A DNA stretch of 64,000 nt, taken from assembly GCF_014518315.1 (NCBI RefSeq), contig NZ_JACVEL010000011.1, positions 1 through 64,000 of the forward strand. The letters run 5' to 3'. The translations under genes were made by a program, and so were the position numbers. Positions 50,870 to 60,112 of this stretch are shown here, in pieces. Every line of letters starts with the position of its first letter. Position 1 is the stretch's first letter. The DNA is from Taishania pollutisoli (GTDB lineage Bacteria; Bacteroidota; Bacteroidia; Flavobacteriales_D; Crocinitomicaceae). The notes under the pieces were generated by a model. The model was not told where the DNA came from, did not search any database, and saw nothing but the letters and a program-made list of their open reading frames with translations.

Positions 50870-52290
50870 CGTATTTTTCTCGCAAAGTTGCGGTTAGCTA
50901 ATGCATTGAATCTCCCCATGGAATTATGATACAATAATACAAGTCCGATCATTCCATCCGATTTTCCTTTTTGAATACTCCCTTTGCGTCTTCGTGCCTT
51001 TGCGAGCCATTGATTCATCCAACATTGCTCTGCAACTACGATAGAACAATTGTATTTTTCTCGCAAAGTCGCAAAGTCGCCAAGCTGTGGTTAGCAAATC
51101 CCGCAACATCATTCTGAGATTATGACCCAACGCCATCTATTTAATCATCCTATTCATGTTGCCTGTTCTTCAACAATTCCTTTGCGTCTTCGCGCCTTAT
51201 CGAGCCATTAATTCATCCAACATTGCTCTGCAACTGCGATAGAACAATTGTATTTTTCTCGCAAAGTCGCAAAGTCGCCAAGCTGTGGTTAGCAAATCCC
51301 GCAACATCATTCTGAGATTATGACCCAACGCCATCTATTTAATCATCCTATTCATGTTACCTGTTCTTCAACAATTCCTTTGCATCTTCGCGCCTTCGCG
51401 AGCTATTAATTCATCCAACATTGCTCTGCAACTACGATAGAACAATTGTATTTTTCTCGCAAAGTCGCAAAGTCGCCAAGCTGTGGTTAGCAAATCCCGC
51501 AACATCATTCTGAGATTATGACCCAACGCCATCTATTTAATCATCCTATTCATGTTACCTGTTCTTCAACAATTCCTTTGCGTCTTCGCGCCTTCGCGAG
51601 CTATTAATTCATCCAACATTGCTCTGCAACTGCGATAGAACGATTGTATTTTTCTTGCGAAGTCGCCAAGCTGTGGTTAGTTCCTGTGTCTGATATCTCC
51701 ATGAAATTATGATACAACGATACATGTTCGATCATTCCATCATGTTACCTGTTCTTCAACAGCTCCTTTGCGTCTTCGCGCCTTCGCGAGCGATTACTTC
51801 ACTCAATATCACTTTGCAACTGCGATAGAGCGATTGTATTTTTCTCGCAAAGCCGCAAAGTCGCCAAGCTGTGGTTAGTTCATGTGTCTGATATCTCCAT
51901 GAAATTATGATACAACGATACATGTTCGATCATTCCATCATGTTACCTGTTCTTCAACAATTCCTCTGCGTCTTCGCGCCTTAGCGAGCCATTAATTCAT
52001 CCAACATTGCTCTGCAACTACGATAGAACGATTATATTTTTTTCTCGCCAAGTCGCCAAGTTGCGATTAGCAAATCCTGCAACATCATTCTGAGATTATG
52101 ACCCAACGCCATCTATTTAATCATCCTATTCATGTTACCTGTTCTTCAACAATGCCTTTGCGTCTTCGCGCCTTAGCGAGCAAGTACTACCACATTTCTT
52201 CCGAAACGATTAATTTCTTCACATCCTCAATAGCTTAATCATTTCCTTCTTGCCCTAAACACAACACCTCCTTTGCGTCTTCGCGAGAAA
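50870..52290. repeat. Array of about seven 198-bp tandem repeats
   Basis: The word CCTTTGCGTCTTC (with small changes) recurs at 50981, 51179, 51377, 51575, 51765, 51963 and 52155, with spacings of 198, 198, 198, 190, 198 and 192, and a fragment lies at 52270. TATTTTTCTCGCAAAGTCGC recurs with the same period. Two unit types occur: one with CAACATCATTCTGAGATTATG, the other with GATATCTCCATGAAATTATG. Inside each unit the TTTGCG block and the CGCAAAG block are inverted copies about 60 bases apart. The middle units are nearly identical. The array fills the 1.6-kb gap before speDE, and no gene is seen in it. Confidence 0.92.
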
Positions 52291-52443
52291 TTAGTACCAT
52301 ATCATATACCCCCCTCATTCCAAAGTAACACTGTAAATTCCCGATGTAAAACCAGACGTTTTTTACCAGTTCCCTCTTTTCATTCACATCCGAAGAATAA
52401 TGTTTATTTAACCAAAAAATAATGGAAAGTCGTTAAAATACAC

Positions 52444-52451
52444 TATTTTTG
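52444..52451 (+). promoter_or_regulatory. -7 element of the speD-speE gene
   Basis: TATTTTTG matches TAnnTTTG and lies 32 bases before the ATG at 52484. Confidence 0.45.
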
Positions 52452-52483
52452 CCCTCTAATTTTAAAATTTATCGAAAAGAAAA

Positions 52484-53770
52484 ATGAGTAACGTAGCACT
52501 TGGTAATCATATTCTCGTAGAGTTTATGAACTGTGATCCACACATTATGAATGATGTGGCAACAATTGAGCGTGACATGGTTGATGCAGCAAGAAAAGCT
52601 GGAGCAACGGTTATTAACTCAACATTTCACCATTTTTCTCCCTATGGAGTTTCTGGTGTAGTGGTTATCCAAGAAAGCCATTTAGCCATACATACATGGC
52701 CGGAATACGGATATGCTGCTGTTGACTTGTTTACATGCGGAGAAATGGATGCATGGATTTCATTTGACTACCTCAAAGAGTGTTTCAAATCAAAATCCTA
52801 TTCAGCACTGGAAATGAAGAGAGGTTCTGTAAACTTGTTGACACGCAATGATTTTGACATGACAACAATGCGTGAAAAAGCTGCGGAATGGAGAAACCCG
52901 GATTTTTACACACGAAATGTATGGTTCACGGATAAAGACGAGGACCAGGCACTTTCATTGCGTTTTACAGGTGAAGTATTCTTCGATGTTCAGTCACCTT
53001 TTCAGCGCGTTCGTATTCTTGAATCGACAAAATACGGGAAAATGCTGGCATTGGACGACATGGTCATGACAACAATCAATGATGAATTCCATTACCACGA
53101 AATGATTTCACATCCTGCTATGTTTACACATGGAAATGCAAAAAACATCCTGGTAATCGGTGGGGGAGACGGAGGAACTGTAAGGGAAATCCTGCGCCAT
53201 GAAGGTGTCGAAAAAGTAACAATGGTAGAAATTGACGGAGAGGTAATCAAAGCGTGTAAAGAACACCTGCCACAGATTGCTGCTGCGTTTGACAATCCAA
53301 AGCTGGACCTGAAAGTAGACGATGGAATTGCATACATTAAAAATGCAGCCCCTCAATCTTTTGATATCATCATTGTAGACGGTTCCGATCCTGTCGGACC
53401 GGCGGAAGGTCTGTTCTCAGTAGAGTTCTATACCAACTGTTTCAATGCACTGAAAGAAGGAGGAATTCTTGTTGCTCAGGGAGAATCTCCTAAGTTCAAT
53501 GAGAAGGCATTTGCAGAATTGAATCATACCTTGCAGGACATCTTCGGGAAAGAAAATGCTCCGGTTTCCTTGTTCTACGTCCCGACTTATCCGACAGGAA
53601 TGTGGAGCTTCCAATATGGAATCAAAGGAGGAATCGCACCGAAAGCAATTACAAACGAAACTGCAATTGATGCGTTTGTTGATGCAAAAGGATTGCGATA
53701 CTACAACGCGGATATTCACAAAGCGAGTTTCGCAACACCAAATTTCGTTAAAGCACTGATTAAAAAGTAA
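52484..53770 (+). CDS. speDE: Fused S-adenosylmethionine decarboxylase / spermidine synthase
   Basis: A 428-residue bifunctional enzyme of polyamine synthesis. Residues 1-125 are a bacterial pyruvoyl-type SpeD: the processing site is [11 protein letters not shown] (cleavage before Ser65 creates the pyruvoyl group), followed by [10 protein letters not shown]. Residues about 140-428 are spermidine synthase: [40 protein letters not shown] for SAM product binding and [14 protein letters not shown] for catalysis. The two active sites are in one chain, so decarboxylated SAM can pass directly. Such fusions are known in some bacteria. No speA or speB is close. The hairpin after it is a terminator. 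Confidence 0.94.
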   Translation: MSNVALGNHILVEFMNCDPHIMNDVATIERDMVDAARKAGATVINSTFHHFSPYGVSGVVVIQESHLAIHTWPEYGYAAVDLFTCGEMDAWISFDYLKECFKSKSYSALEMKRGSVNLLTRNDFDMTTMREKAAEWRNPDFYTRNVWFTDKDEDQALSLRFTGEVFFDVQSPFQRVRILESTKYGKMLALDDMVMTTINDEFHYHEMISHPAMFTHGNAKNILVIGGGDGGTVREILRHEGVEKVTMVEIDGEVIKACKEHLPQIAAAFDNPKLDLKVDDGIAYIKNAAPQSFDIIIVDGSDPVGPAEGLFSVEFYTNCFNALKEGGILVAQGESPKFNEKAFAELNHTLQDIFGKENAPVSLFYVPTYPTGMWSFQYGIKGGIAPKAITNETAIDAFVDAKGLRYYNADIHKASFATPNFVKALIKK

Positions 53771-53794
53771 TTTCAGTCAGTTTTATAGTTGTTG

Positions 53795-53832
53795 AAAAAG
53801 CTACGTTACCAAACGTGGCTTTTTCTCTTTTT
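53795..53832 (+). terminator. Rho-independent terminator of speDE
   Basis: AAAAAGCTACG (53795-53805) pairs with CGTGGCTTTTT (53814-53824, one G-T pair) around an 8-base loop, followed by more T. Confidence 0.85.
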
Positions 53833-53868
53833 TAAGATATATTTATCCCTGAATCAGCTTTTTAACAT

Positions 53869-53896
53869 TTTGTTTCAAATAAAATAAATACCTTTG
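53869..53896 (+). promoter_or_regulatory. Promoter of the 53,970 gene
   Basis: TTTG at 53869-53872 and TACCTTTG at 53889-53896 with 16 bases between them fit the phylum consensus in both parts. Confidence 0.6.
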
Positions 53897-53969
53897 TTAC
53901 TCGCCACTTAAACATCAAAAACACAAAAAACTACTGCATTCACTGCTGATTTGTATTAAGGAAAAAGAC

Positions 53970-54425
53970 GTGAAAGAAAAACAAGATTTGGTGAAAATTT
54001 TTGAGTTTGAAGACTTGATAATGGGGCTTCGCGGAGATGGCATTATCCACGCGTATGTGAAGAATGAGGCGGTTGTCAATAATCAAATGCAGCGAAACAT
54101 TATTAACTCCATCATTGAGTTGAAAAGCGGAGATCAACGAAAATACCCGACGATTGTTGAATTTGGGGAATTTATTTCTATTTCGGATGACGTGGTTCAA
54201 CATACGGAAATGCCTTTTAAAGAACATGTATTGAGCATTTCCATGTATGCCAAGAACATGGCAGACAGAATCCTGGCAAAATATTATACAAACCGCTTTA
54301 AAACATCTTCTAAATTTGTAATTTTCGGTGTATTCGAAGAGGCTGTTCAGTATTCCTACGACAAAATGAAAGAAGCGGGAATGCGGTTTACCCCGATTTA
54401 TCCCGCTTCACATAAAGAATATTAA
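53970..54425 (+). CDS. Uncharacterised soluble protein
   Basis: A 151-residue protein beginning at GTG (MKEKQDLVKIFEFEDL). The pattern of alternating beta-strands and helices, with HAYVKNEAVVN and TIVEFGEFISIS, is reminiscent of small STAS-like or SpoIIAA-like proteins that bind an anti-anti-sigma partner, but no phosphorylatable Ser motif is clear, so I do not assign it. It has its own promoter with both consensus boxes and a leader of about 65 bases. It is convergent with the acetyltransferase gene. Confidence 0.65.
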   Translation: MKEKQDLVKIFEFEDLIMGLRGDGIIHAYVKNEAVVNNQMQRNIINSIIELKSGDQRKYPTIVEFGEFISISDDVVQHTEMPFKEHVLSISMYAKNMADRILAKYYTNRFKTSSKFVIFGVFEEAVQYSYDKMKEAGMRFTPIYPASHKEY

Positions 54426-54439
54426 GTGCAAACGTTCCA

Positions 54440-54721
54440 TCACGAAAGCACATCCCTGATTTCTTCTGTTTTATCAAATACACTTTTCGCGAACGGGCAC
54501 AGTGGAATGATCTTCAGTTCATTTTTACGAGCGTATTCAACTGCTGCCAACACCATTTTTTTTCCGACACCTCTTCCGTTAAACGCGGCATCTACTTCTG
54601 TATGATCAATGATGAACTTCTTCTCACCCGCCCATGAGTAGGTCATTCTGCCGGCCTCTTTACCATCTTCAACAACTCTGAAGAACCCTTTTGTTTCATT
54701 GTTAATGTGTTCTATTTCCAT
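54440..54721 (-). CDS. Small GNAT-family acetyltransferase
   Basis: A 93-residue protein of the short COG2388-type GNAT group. The acetyl-CoA loop is GRGVGKKMVLAAVEYAR, preceded by IDHTEVDAAFNG. The protein is about half the length of standard GNATs because it lacks their first strands, as usual for this group. The substrate is unknown. It lies 23 bases after osmC and ends the pirin-osmC-acetyltransferase operon on the minus strand. Confidence 0.88.
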   Translation of the reverse strand: MEIEHINNETKGFFRVVEDGKEAGRMTYSWAGEKKFIIDHTEVDAAFNGRGVGKKMVLAAVEYARKNELKIIPLCPFAKSVFDKTEEIRDVLS

Positions 54722-54744
54722 ATTTTCCTATTATTTTTAGTGAT

Positions 54745-55140
54745 TCAAAATTTCATCTCCGTACGAATTTCTATCCCCCTGCTCAGCAATTTATGGACCG
54801 GACACGCATTCGCAATTGCCAGTAAACGCGTTTGTTGTTGTTCATCTACGTCCTCCCCGCTGATTTCGATTGTCCGGTGTATTAGGGGATGTGTTTTGTC
54901 TTCATCATTCAGGACAACCGTAACATTGATTTCATGAATCTTCCATTCCTTTCGGTCTGCATACATGCGAAGTGTAATGGAGGTGCAGGAAGCCAGTGAA
55001 CTGCATAGTAATTCTCCGGGGTTCATCCCCCGGTTTTGTCCGCCCAATTCAACCGGTTCGTCACCCGTAATTGTATGGTCGGATGAGCGAATTACCGTTT
55101 TGTAACGTTCTGTTCCCGTCGTTGCAGTTACGCGTTGCAT
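54745..55140 (-). CDS. OsmC-family protein
   Basis: A 131-residue OsmC/Ohr-fold protein. The two redox cysteines are present, in SSLASCTSITLRMYA and IANACPVHKLL, which allows thiol-dependent reduction of organic or fatty peroxides. The C-terminal VHKLLSRG element supports the YhfA-like branch of OsmC rather than Ohr. It starts three bases after the stop of the first pirin gene and is cotranscribed with it. Confidence 0.88.
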   Translation of the reverse strand: MQRVTATTGTERYKTVIRSSDHTITGDEPVELGGQNRGMNPGELLCSSLASCTSITLRMYADRKEWKIHEINVTVVLNDEDKTHPLIHRTIEISGEDVDEQQQTRLLAIANACPVHKLLSRGIEIRTEMKF

Positions 55141-55143
55141 GTA

Positions 55144-56028
55144 TTATTTTTTTAGTGAGTAATCCGGTAAGGGAACAAATTCCGTTTCATTCGGTACTTT
55201 CGGAAACTTCTGCTCCAACCAGTCGTGTTTTGCCTGTTCGATCAGTTCCCGTTCTGAACTAACAAAATTCCAGTGAATGTAGCGGATTTCGGGAAATGCA
55301 TCCCCGCCGAAAATATAGATGGTGGTATGTTCCGTTAGTTCCATTTGACACAATTTAGTGTCTTTTGCGATTAAAATTTGTTTCGGACCGTATTCATGAC
55401 CGTCACTCTTAATAGAACCTTCCAGGATGTAAAGGGCACTTTCACCAAACAGATGTTCACCGATATTGATTGAAACGGCAGCAGTGCTTTTGATCTCTAT
55501 GAAATACAGCGCACTATGGACAGGTACAGGCGATGTTTTCCCGAATGCTTCACCCGCCACTAATTTGATTTGTACACCGTCCTGTTCCCATTGAGGAATA
55601 TCTTTTGCTTCGATGTGGTGAAAGCTGGGTTCGCTTTGCTCCAGGTGTTTCGGCAATGCAACCCAAATTTGAAGTCCGTGCAGTCGTTTTTCGGAAGTCC
55701 GCAGGTACTCCGGCGTTCGTTCGGAATGTACCACTCCTTTTCCTGCTGTCATCCAGTTGACCGCTCCCGGTTGAATTTCCATCTCTGTTCCCAGGCTGTC
55801 GCGGTGGAAGATCGCACCTTCAAAAAGGTATGTCAACGTTGATAGTCCGATGTGCGGATGAGGCGGTACGTCCAGGTTTTGGTAGTCTTTTAACTGAGCC
55901 GGTCCCATGTGATCGATGAACACAAACGGCCCCACGGATCGTTTTTCCCGAAAAGGGAGTAGGCGGCCGACCAGGAAGTTTCCGATGTCGGCAGCCCGTT
56001 CTTCTATAATTAATTGAATATTGGACAT
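55144..56028 (-). CDS. Pirin-family protein 1
   Basis: A 294-residue bicupin. The N-terminal cupin carries the metal-binding PHPHIGLSTLTYL and HRDSLGTEMEI, with the fourth ligand near VVHSERTPEY, so one iron site is complete. Pirins of this group act as quercetinases or redox-linked regulators in different organisms, so the substrate is unknown. The gene heads an operon with osmC and an acetyltransferase, which suggests a stress response. TATCTTTG at 56059-56052 is a -7 element 23 bases before its ATG. Confidence 0.9.
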   Translation of the reverse strand: MSNIQLIIEERAADIGNFLVGRLLPFREKRSVGPFVFIDHMGPAQLKDYQNLDVPPHPHIGLSTLTYLFEGAIFHRDSLGTEMEIQPGAVNWMTAGKGVVHSERTPEYLRTSEKRLHGLQIWVALPKHLEQSEPSFHHIEAKDIPQWEQDGVQIKLVAGEAFGKTSPVPVHSALYFIEIKSTAAVSINIGEHLFGESALYILEGSIKSDGHEYGPKQILIAKDTKLCQMELTEHTTIYIFGGDAFPEIRYIHWNFVSSERELIEQAKHDWLEQKFPKVPNETEFVPLPDYSLKK

Positions 56029-56051
56029 TGTTTTGACTATAATGTTGTTTT

Positions 56052-56059
56052 CAAAGATA
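56052..56059 (-). promoter_or_regulatory. -7 element of the pirin-osmC operon
   Basis: TATCTTTG on the minus strand matches TAnnTTTG, 23 bases before the ATG at 56028. Confidence 0.5.
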
Positions 56060-56072
56060 CCAAAGATTCACC

Positions 56073-57149
56073 TCAATATCTCGTCTTTAGGGCAATATTT
56101 CCTAAATCACTTAAATGTTCTTGTTCCGTATAAACCACTCTTCCTTTTTTGGATACGACCTCCCATGAAATAGTGCTTGCAACATCGTCAATAACGTCTT
56201 TTCCTTCCCCGCTTTCTACAACTTTCAGTGTACGGTTTTCAAGAACTACAGGTTGTGAAAAGTGCTGATTGACAATTAACAATTCCCCGCGACCATCAAG
56301 CGCAGCCTGATAAATTTCTTGTAAATCTGTCACAACAATTCCATCCGAGACAGCGTTTTTCATTTCAGCGATTGCCTCTTTTTGACGCTCTTGTTGAAGT
56401 GACTGAATGAATTTCCATCCCTGGTCAACTAACTGATGCGGTGCTGAATTATTGAAGTCGAGCGTGATATTTCCTAAATAAACAGAAGGAAAATCAGCTA
56501 CTTGCTGTAACAGACTGTAGTTGTTTTCTGTGGTTACCACAACCGTTTTTATTGTTGAATCGCGATACAATTTAACCAACGCTTTGTCTACATTATTGAA
56601 ATATTCCCTTGCTTTATTGTCTACCCGTTTTGCATCACTCGCCTGTACCGGGTCTGTGAGCATAATCGGATTCTCTGTAAACGGAAAATCCGTATTGATG
56701 ATTTCTTTAACAATTGAATCATTCATTGCATGGTACAGGTGAACTCCCCCCTGAGAAAGCAGAAGAATGTAGTATTCTTCGGTTCGGGAATAGCTTTTTA
56801 TTAATGGACGGATTACAAATGCATCAGACACATGAACGATATTTTCATTGGTTGGCCAGATGGAGCGGACAATTTCCAGCGTATCGTTTGAAAGAAACAG
56901 ATGTAAGCTATCCAGGTTATAGCTCACATCTATTTGTTCAGTAACGGAAGATAACTTATCCAGTAACGCCTGAACAGGCCTTTTTCCAAATTTTTCAATG
57001 ACTCTCGTTTCTGCTTCCTTCACCAGATTTTTTAATACAATCTTGTCTTTTTCATTGTCCGGGCGCGTACGATGTGTGTTGAATGAAATTGTGACACATG
57101 GTGCATTTCTTTCAGTAGCTAACGTTTCTAATTTTTGCTTAATTGACAT
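56073..57149 (-). CDS. BaeRF3-type protein (archaeo-eukaryotic release-factor-like fold)
   Basis: A 358-residue cytoplasmic protein. The N-terminus ATERNAPCVTISFNTHRT, KIVLKNLVKEAETRVIEKFG, and YYILLLSQGGVHLYHAMND are the characteristic segments of the bacterial eRF1-like BaeRF3 group, and the last third is an L7Ae-like domain. These proteins are predicted to act on stalled ribosomes or as ribosome-associated nucleases, without firm experimental proof known to me. The start was set at MSIKQKLETL; 30 upstream residues of the frame are not conserved in character. It lies between two pirin genes. Confidence 0.75.
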   Translation of the reverse strand: MSIKQKLETLATERNAPCVTISFNTHRTRPDNEKDKIVLKNLVKEAETRVIEKFGKRPVQALLDKLSSVTEQIDVSYNLDSLHLFLSNDTLEIVRSIWPTNENIVHVSDAFVIRPLIKSYSRTEEYYILLLSQGGVHLYHAMNDSIVKEIINTDFPFTENPIMLTDPVQASDAKRVDNKAREYFNNVDKALVKLYRDSTIKTVVVTTENNYSLLQQVADFPSVYLGNITLDFNNSAPHQLVDQGWKFIQSLQQERQKEAIAEMKNAVSDGIVVTDLQEIYQAALDGRGELLIVNQHFSQPVVLENRTLKVVESGEGKDVIDDVASTISWEVVSKKGRVVYTEQEHLSDLGNIALKTRY

Positions 57150-57368
57150 ATATTTTATTTTACTGATTACAGTTTTTATAAAATTGCCGTTTCCTGCAAT
57201 AAGCCGTGGAAATAGGTTGGGATTGTGTTGAAAAAGCAATTTAGCTAAATATAGTCAGCAAAAAATTAACAGTCAACAAATTAACTTTTTTTAAGCTTCT
57301 GGTTTGCCTCGCAGAAGATACTTGTTCATCTCATTTCTGATCTGACAAGACACCATTGTTTAAAGGTG

Positions 57369-58247
57369 TTAATCTTCCAGGTATCCGAATTTACCCTGGT
57401 TAAAATCATTGAACGCTTCAATTAATTCTTCCCGTGTGTTCATCACAAAAGGTCCGTGTGCTGCAATTGGTTCATCAATCGGTTCACCACTCAGTACCAG
57501 AACAATCGCGTCTTCGTCTGCTGTTATGGAGAATATTTCCCCTTCGTTTTCAAATAAAGCCAGGTGATCCGTCGGTACTTTTTCGTTGTTGTTAACGGTA
57601 ATACTTCCTTCAATGACCAATAAAACAGTGTTGTAATTCGCCGGGAAATCAAACGAAGCAGTTGCTCCTGTTTTTAATTTGGCATTCAGCATGTGTACAG
57701 GTGTAAATGTTGATGCAGCTCCTGCTACACCGTTGTATTCTCCAGCAATTACTTCCACTTCACCTGTGTTGTTTCCCAATTGGAAACGCGGAATGGATTC
57801 ATTCTTAATTGCCTGGTACTTCGGAGGGCTCATTTTGTCCTTTGCAGGCAGATTGACCCACAATTGAACCATCTGGAAAATACCTCCTTCTTTGCTGAAT
57901 GTTTCTTCGTGATACTCTTTGTGCAGTACCCCGGAGGCAGCAGTCATCCATTGAACGTCTCCTTCTCCGATGATTCCCCCTCCGCCACTGCTGTCGTGAT
58001 GCGCTACCCGCCCTTTATAAGCGATCGTAACCGTTTCAAAACCTCTGTGCGGGTGAACACCGACACCCTTCGGATGTGTACTGGGTGCAAACCGGAATTT
58101 TGAATTGTAATCCAGCATGATAAAAGGAGTCATGCGTTGCATATCCAGGCGATAAGCACTTGGAATGAAATTGTGAACTCTGAACCCGTCGCCTACGAAA
58201 TGTGGTTCTCTTGGAGAAACAACGATTTCTATATTTTTTGTTGCCAT
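57369..58247 (-). CDS. Pirin-family protein 2
   Basis: A 292-residue bicupin of a different branch from the neighbouring pirin. The N-terminal cupin has HPHRGFETVTIAYKG and HHDSSGGGG, with VLHKEYHEE supplying the remaining ligands, so the metal site is intact. The C-terminal cupin is degenerate. It has its own -7 element, TAACTTTG at 58285-58278, 30 bases before its ATG, and so is separately controlled. Two pirins within 3 kb is unusual and may reflect a shared stress role with the genes between them. Confidence 0.9.
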   Translation of the reverse strand: MATKNIEIVVSPREPHFVGDGFRVHNFIPSAYRLDMQRMTPFIMLDYNSKFRFAPSTHPKGVGVHPHRGFETVTIAYKGRVAHHDSSGGGGIIGEGDVQWMTAASGVLHKEYHEETFSKEGGIFQMVQLWVNLPAKDKMSPPKYQAIKNESIPRFQLGNNTGEVEVIAGEYNGVAGAASTFTPVHMLNAKLKTGATASFDFPANYNTVLLVIEGSITVNNNEKVPTDHLALFENEGEIFSITADEDAIVLVLSGEPIDEPIAAHGPFVMNTREELIEAFNDFNQGKFGYLED

Positions 58248-58277
58248 AACAGAATGATTTATTGATTAATAACAGTA

Positions 58278-58285
58278 CAAAGTTA
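58278..58285 (-). promoter_or_regulatory. -7 element of pirin 2
   Basis: TAACTTTG on the minus strand matches TAnnTTTG, 30 bases before the ATG at 58247. Confidence 0.5.
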
Positions 58286-58498
58286 CGGGGGAATAAGCGA
58301 TTGAGCATTGATATATGTTAAGAATGGTAGCAGTCTGTGTGAAAAGTGTTTAATTAATGAATGTTGAGAAAAATGTAAACTACTGTCAACCTTTTGCAGT
58401 TCACGTTCGTTAAGGTAATATCAACCTGAAATTGTGTTTTGCGCAATTAGTTGTAATTAAAAATAATTAATTAGTTTTGACTATCTAAAAAGAAAATT

Positions 58499-59503
58499 AT
58501 GAAAAAAAGATTTTTACTTGCATCTCTTATTTTAACTTCTCAGGCGTCTTTTGGTCAGTTGACACAGTCAAATGAACCTGCAATCGGTGCTTCTTCTTTA
58601 ATGTATGTTGTTGATACAGGTGCTGTGACAATGGCTTCTGTTTCATCTGTTACAGGAACAGGGGTGACATGGGATTATTCAACGGTGAATATGAACATGG
58701 CGACTACACAGGCGATTGCTGTGAGCGATGCGGCATCTACTCCGAATGCTTCAGAATTCCCTACTTCCGTTAAGGCAATTACGCAGGGGACTATTCTGCA
58801 GTACTTTAATTCTACGGCAACGGAAAGAGTTGCTCAGGGATTTGTTTTCACTGATCCGACGTTCGGAGAAGTTGTTGTCGTTTTTGACACGGATGAGGCA
58901 ATCCAGATGACATATCCGTTCAACTACGGAAGTACATCAACAGATGCCTATGTGGGAAGTACAGAAATAAATGTTGGGGTGCCGACAACGGCAACAGTAA
59001 CAGGACAAGTGTACTCGATTATTGATGGTACAGGGACATTGAAACTGCCGGATGTGGATTTGACAAACTTATTCCGATTGACAACCATGGACACAACATT
59101 GGTTAATGCAGGATTTACGTCTGTTGAAGTAATCAGAACGCAACACGAATATTACGACCTGGCAGATCAGGATCTTCCGATCTTTGTAGATGCATATATT
59201 TCCATCTCGGGATTAGGTGAGCAACGACAAGTGTTGTCTAAAAACTTCTCTACAGTAGGATTGAAAAACAATACAATTAATGACGTGGTGTTGTATCCAA
59301 ACCCTTCGAATGGTGAATTCACTATTTCCGGAGACTTTGCAAAAGGAACTGTAGAAGTGATTGACCTTTCAGGAAGAACAGTATATTCATCTGAAGTAAC
59401 TGCAGGTGCTTCTGTCAAACTCAAGGAGGTAAAAAGCGGAATGTATACAGTGAAATTGGCTGCTGATGGTAAAACTTCAGTACAAAAAATTACGATTAAA
59501 TAA
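58499..59503 (+). CDS. Secreted protein with type IX sorting domain
   Basis: A 334-residue protein with signal peptide (MKKRFLLASLILTSQASFGQ). The middle is a beta-rich, Thr- and Ser-rich domain of unknown fold with few charged residues. The last 75 residues form a type A sorting domain (VVLYPNPSNGEFTISGDF, then VEVIDLSGRTVYSS and the closing VQKITIK). It should be exported by the type IX system and anchored or released after removal of the tail. No catalytic motif is seen, so function is unknown. A terminator follows 22 bases later. Confidence 0.86.
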   Translation: MKKRFLLASLILTSQASFGQLTQSNEPAIGASSLMYVVDTGAVTMASVSSVTGTGVTWDYSTVNMNMATTQAIAVSDAASTPNASEFPTSVKAITQGTILQYFNSTATERVAQGFVFTDPTFGEVVVVFDTDEAIQMTYPFNYGSTSTDAYVGSTEINVGVPTTATVTGQVYSIIDGTGTLKLPDVDLTNLFRLTTMDTTLVNAGFTSVEVIRTQHEYYDLADQDLPIFVDAYISISGLGEQRQVLSKNFSTVGLKNNTINDVVLYPNPSNGEFTISGDFAKGTVEVIDLSGRTVYSSEVTAGASVKLKEVKSGMYTVKLAADGKTSVQKITIK

Positions 59504-59525
59504 TCGGATGATTAATAGTTACCGG

Positions 59526-59552
59526 AAGGGGGTCGAAAGATCCCCTTTTTAT
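59526..59552 (+). terminator. Terminator between convergent genes, GAAA tetraloop
   Basis: AAGGGGGTC (59526-59534) pairs with GATCCCCTT (59539-59547, one G-T pair) across a GAAA loop, followed by T. It may serve both convergent genes. Confidence 0.85.
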
Positions 59553-59564
59553 TTTCATCATTTG

Positions 59565-59969
59565 TCAGCTGATAAAGCGTTTTTTGTTTTCTTGAGAAGG
59601 AATTACACAAAATGTTCCTCCGATTTGTTTTCTGCGACGGGCAATGAAATCGTAGACCCGATTTGTAATGCATCGGGGAAACACTGAAAACACTCGTAGT
59701 GGTTGCCAGTACCATTTCAGGTGCGGGATGATTTTAAATGCAGCTTCCGATTTTTGATAGAGGTGATTTTTTTCAAAAAAATAGACGGTTGTTAAATCCG
59801 GTGAAGGAAGGTGATGTGATTGAAAGAAACTCTCGGCAAACGTAGATTGCAATGCGCAAAAGTAAAGAGCGGAATGGCGTTCGTGTTTCAATACAAACTG
59901 AACACTTCGGTTGCATAAACCACAGTCCCCGTCATAGAAAATAATTGTATCTGAAATTGTATTGTCCAT
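59565..59969 (-). CDS. DCC-family thiol-disulphide oxidoreductase-like protein (DUF393)
   Basis: A 134-residue protein with the diagnostic IIFYDGDCGLCNRSVQFVL, in which the DxDCxxC pair forms the predicted redox site. The thioredoxin-like fold of DUF393 continues with ALYFCALQST and a helical C-terminus. Physiological partners are unknown. It has no operon partner. Confidence 0.88.
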   Translation of the reverse strand: MDNTISDTIIFYDGDCGLCNRSVQFVLKHERHSALYFCALQSTFAESFFQSHHLPSPDLTTVYFFEKNHLYQKSEAAFKIIPHLKWYWQPLRVFSVFPRCITNRVYDFIARRRKQIGGTFCVIPSQENKKRFIS

Positions 59970-60085
59970 CGCTTTCGGATCCTGCTTAAAACTGGTAACA
60001 ATGATACGAAAAAATGTTATTCGGTTTCCAATGGATTGTTTATAATTGATTCGTTTAAAAGAACTCCTATCTCAATTCTATTTGT

Positions 60086-60093
60086 TACCTTTG
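60086..60093 (+). promoter_or_regulatory. -7 element of the maeB-ruvA unit
   Basis: TACCTTTG matches TAnnTTTG, 19 bases before the ATG at 60113. Confidence 0.5.
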
Positions 60094-60112
60094 CCCTCTT
60101 AAAATAAAAATT

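Noticed and set aside
50924-51136. Minus-strand frames at the start of the repeat array
   Set aside because: They run through repeat units, are not kept from unit to unit and have no start signals.
50870-52290. CRISPR array
   Set aside because: The repeat units are 198 bp and continuous, without unique spacers between short identical repeats, and no cas genes are near.
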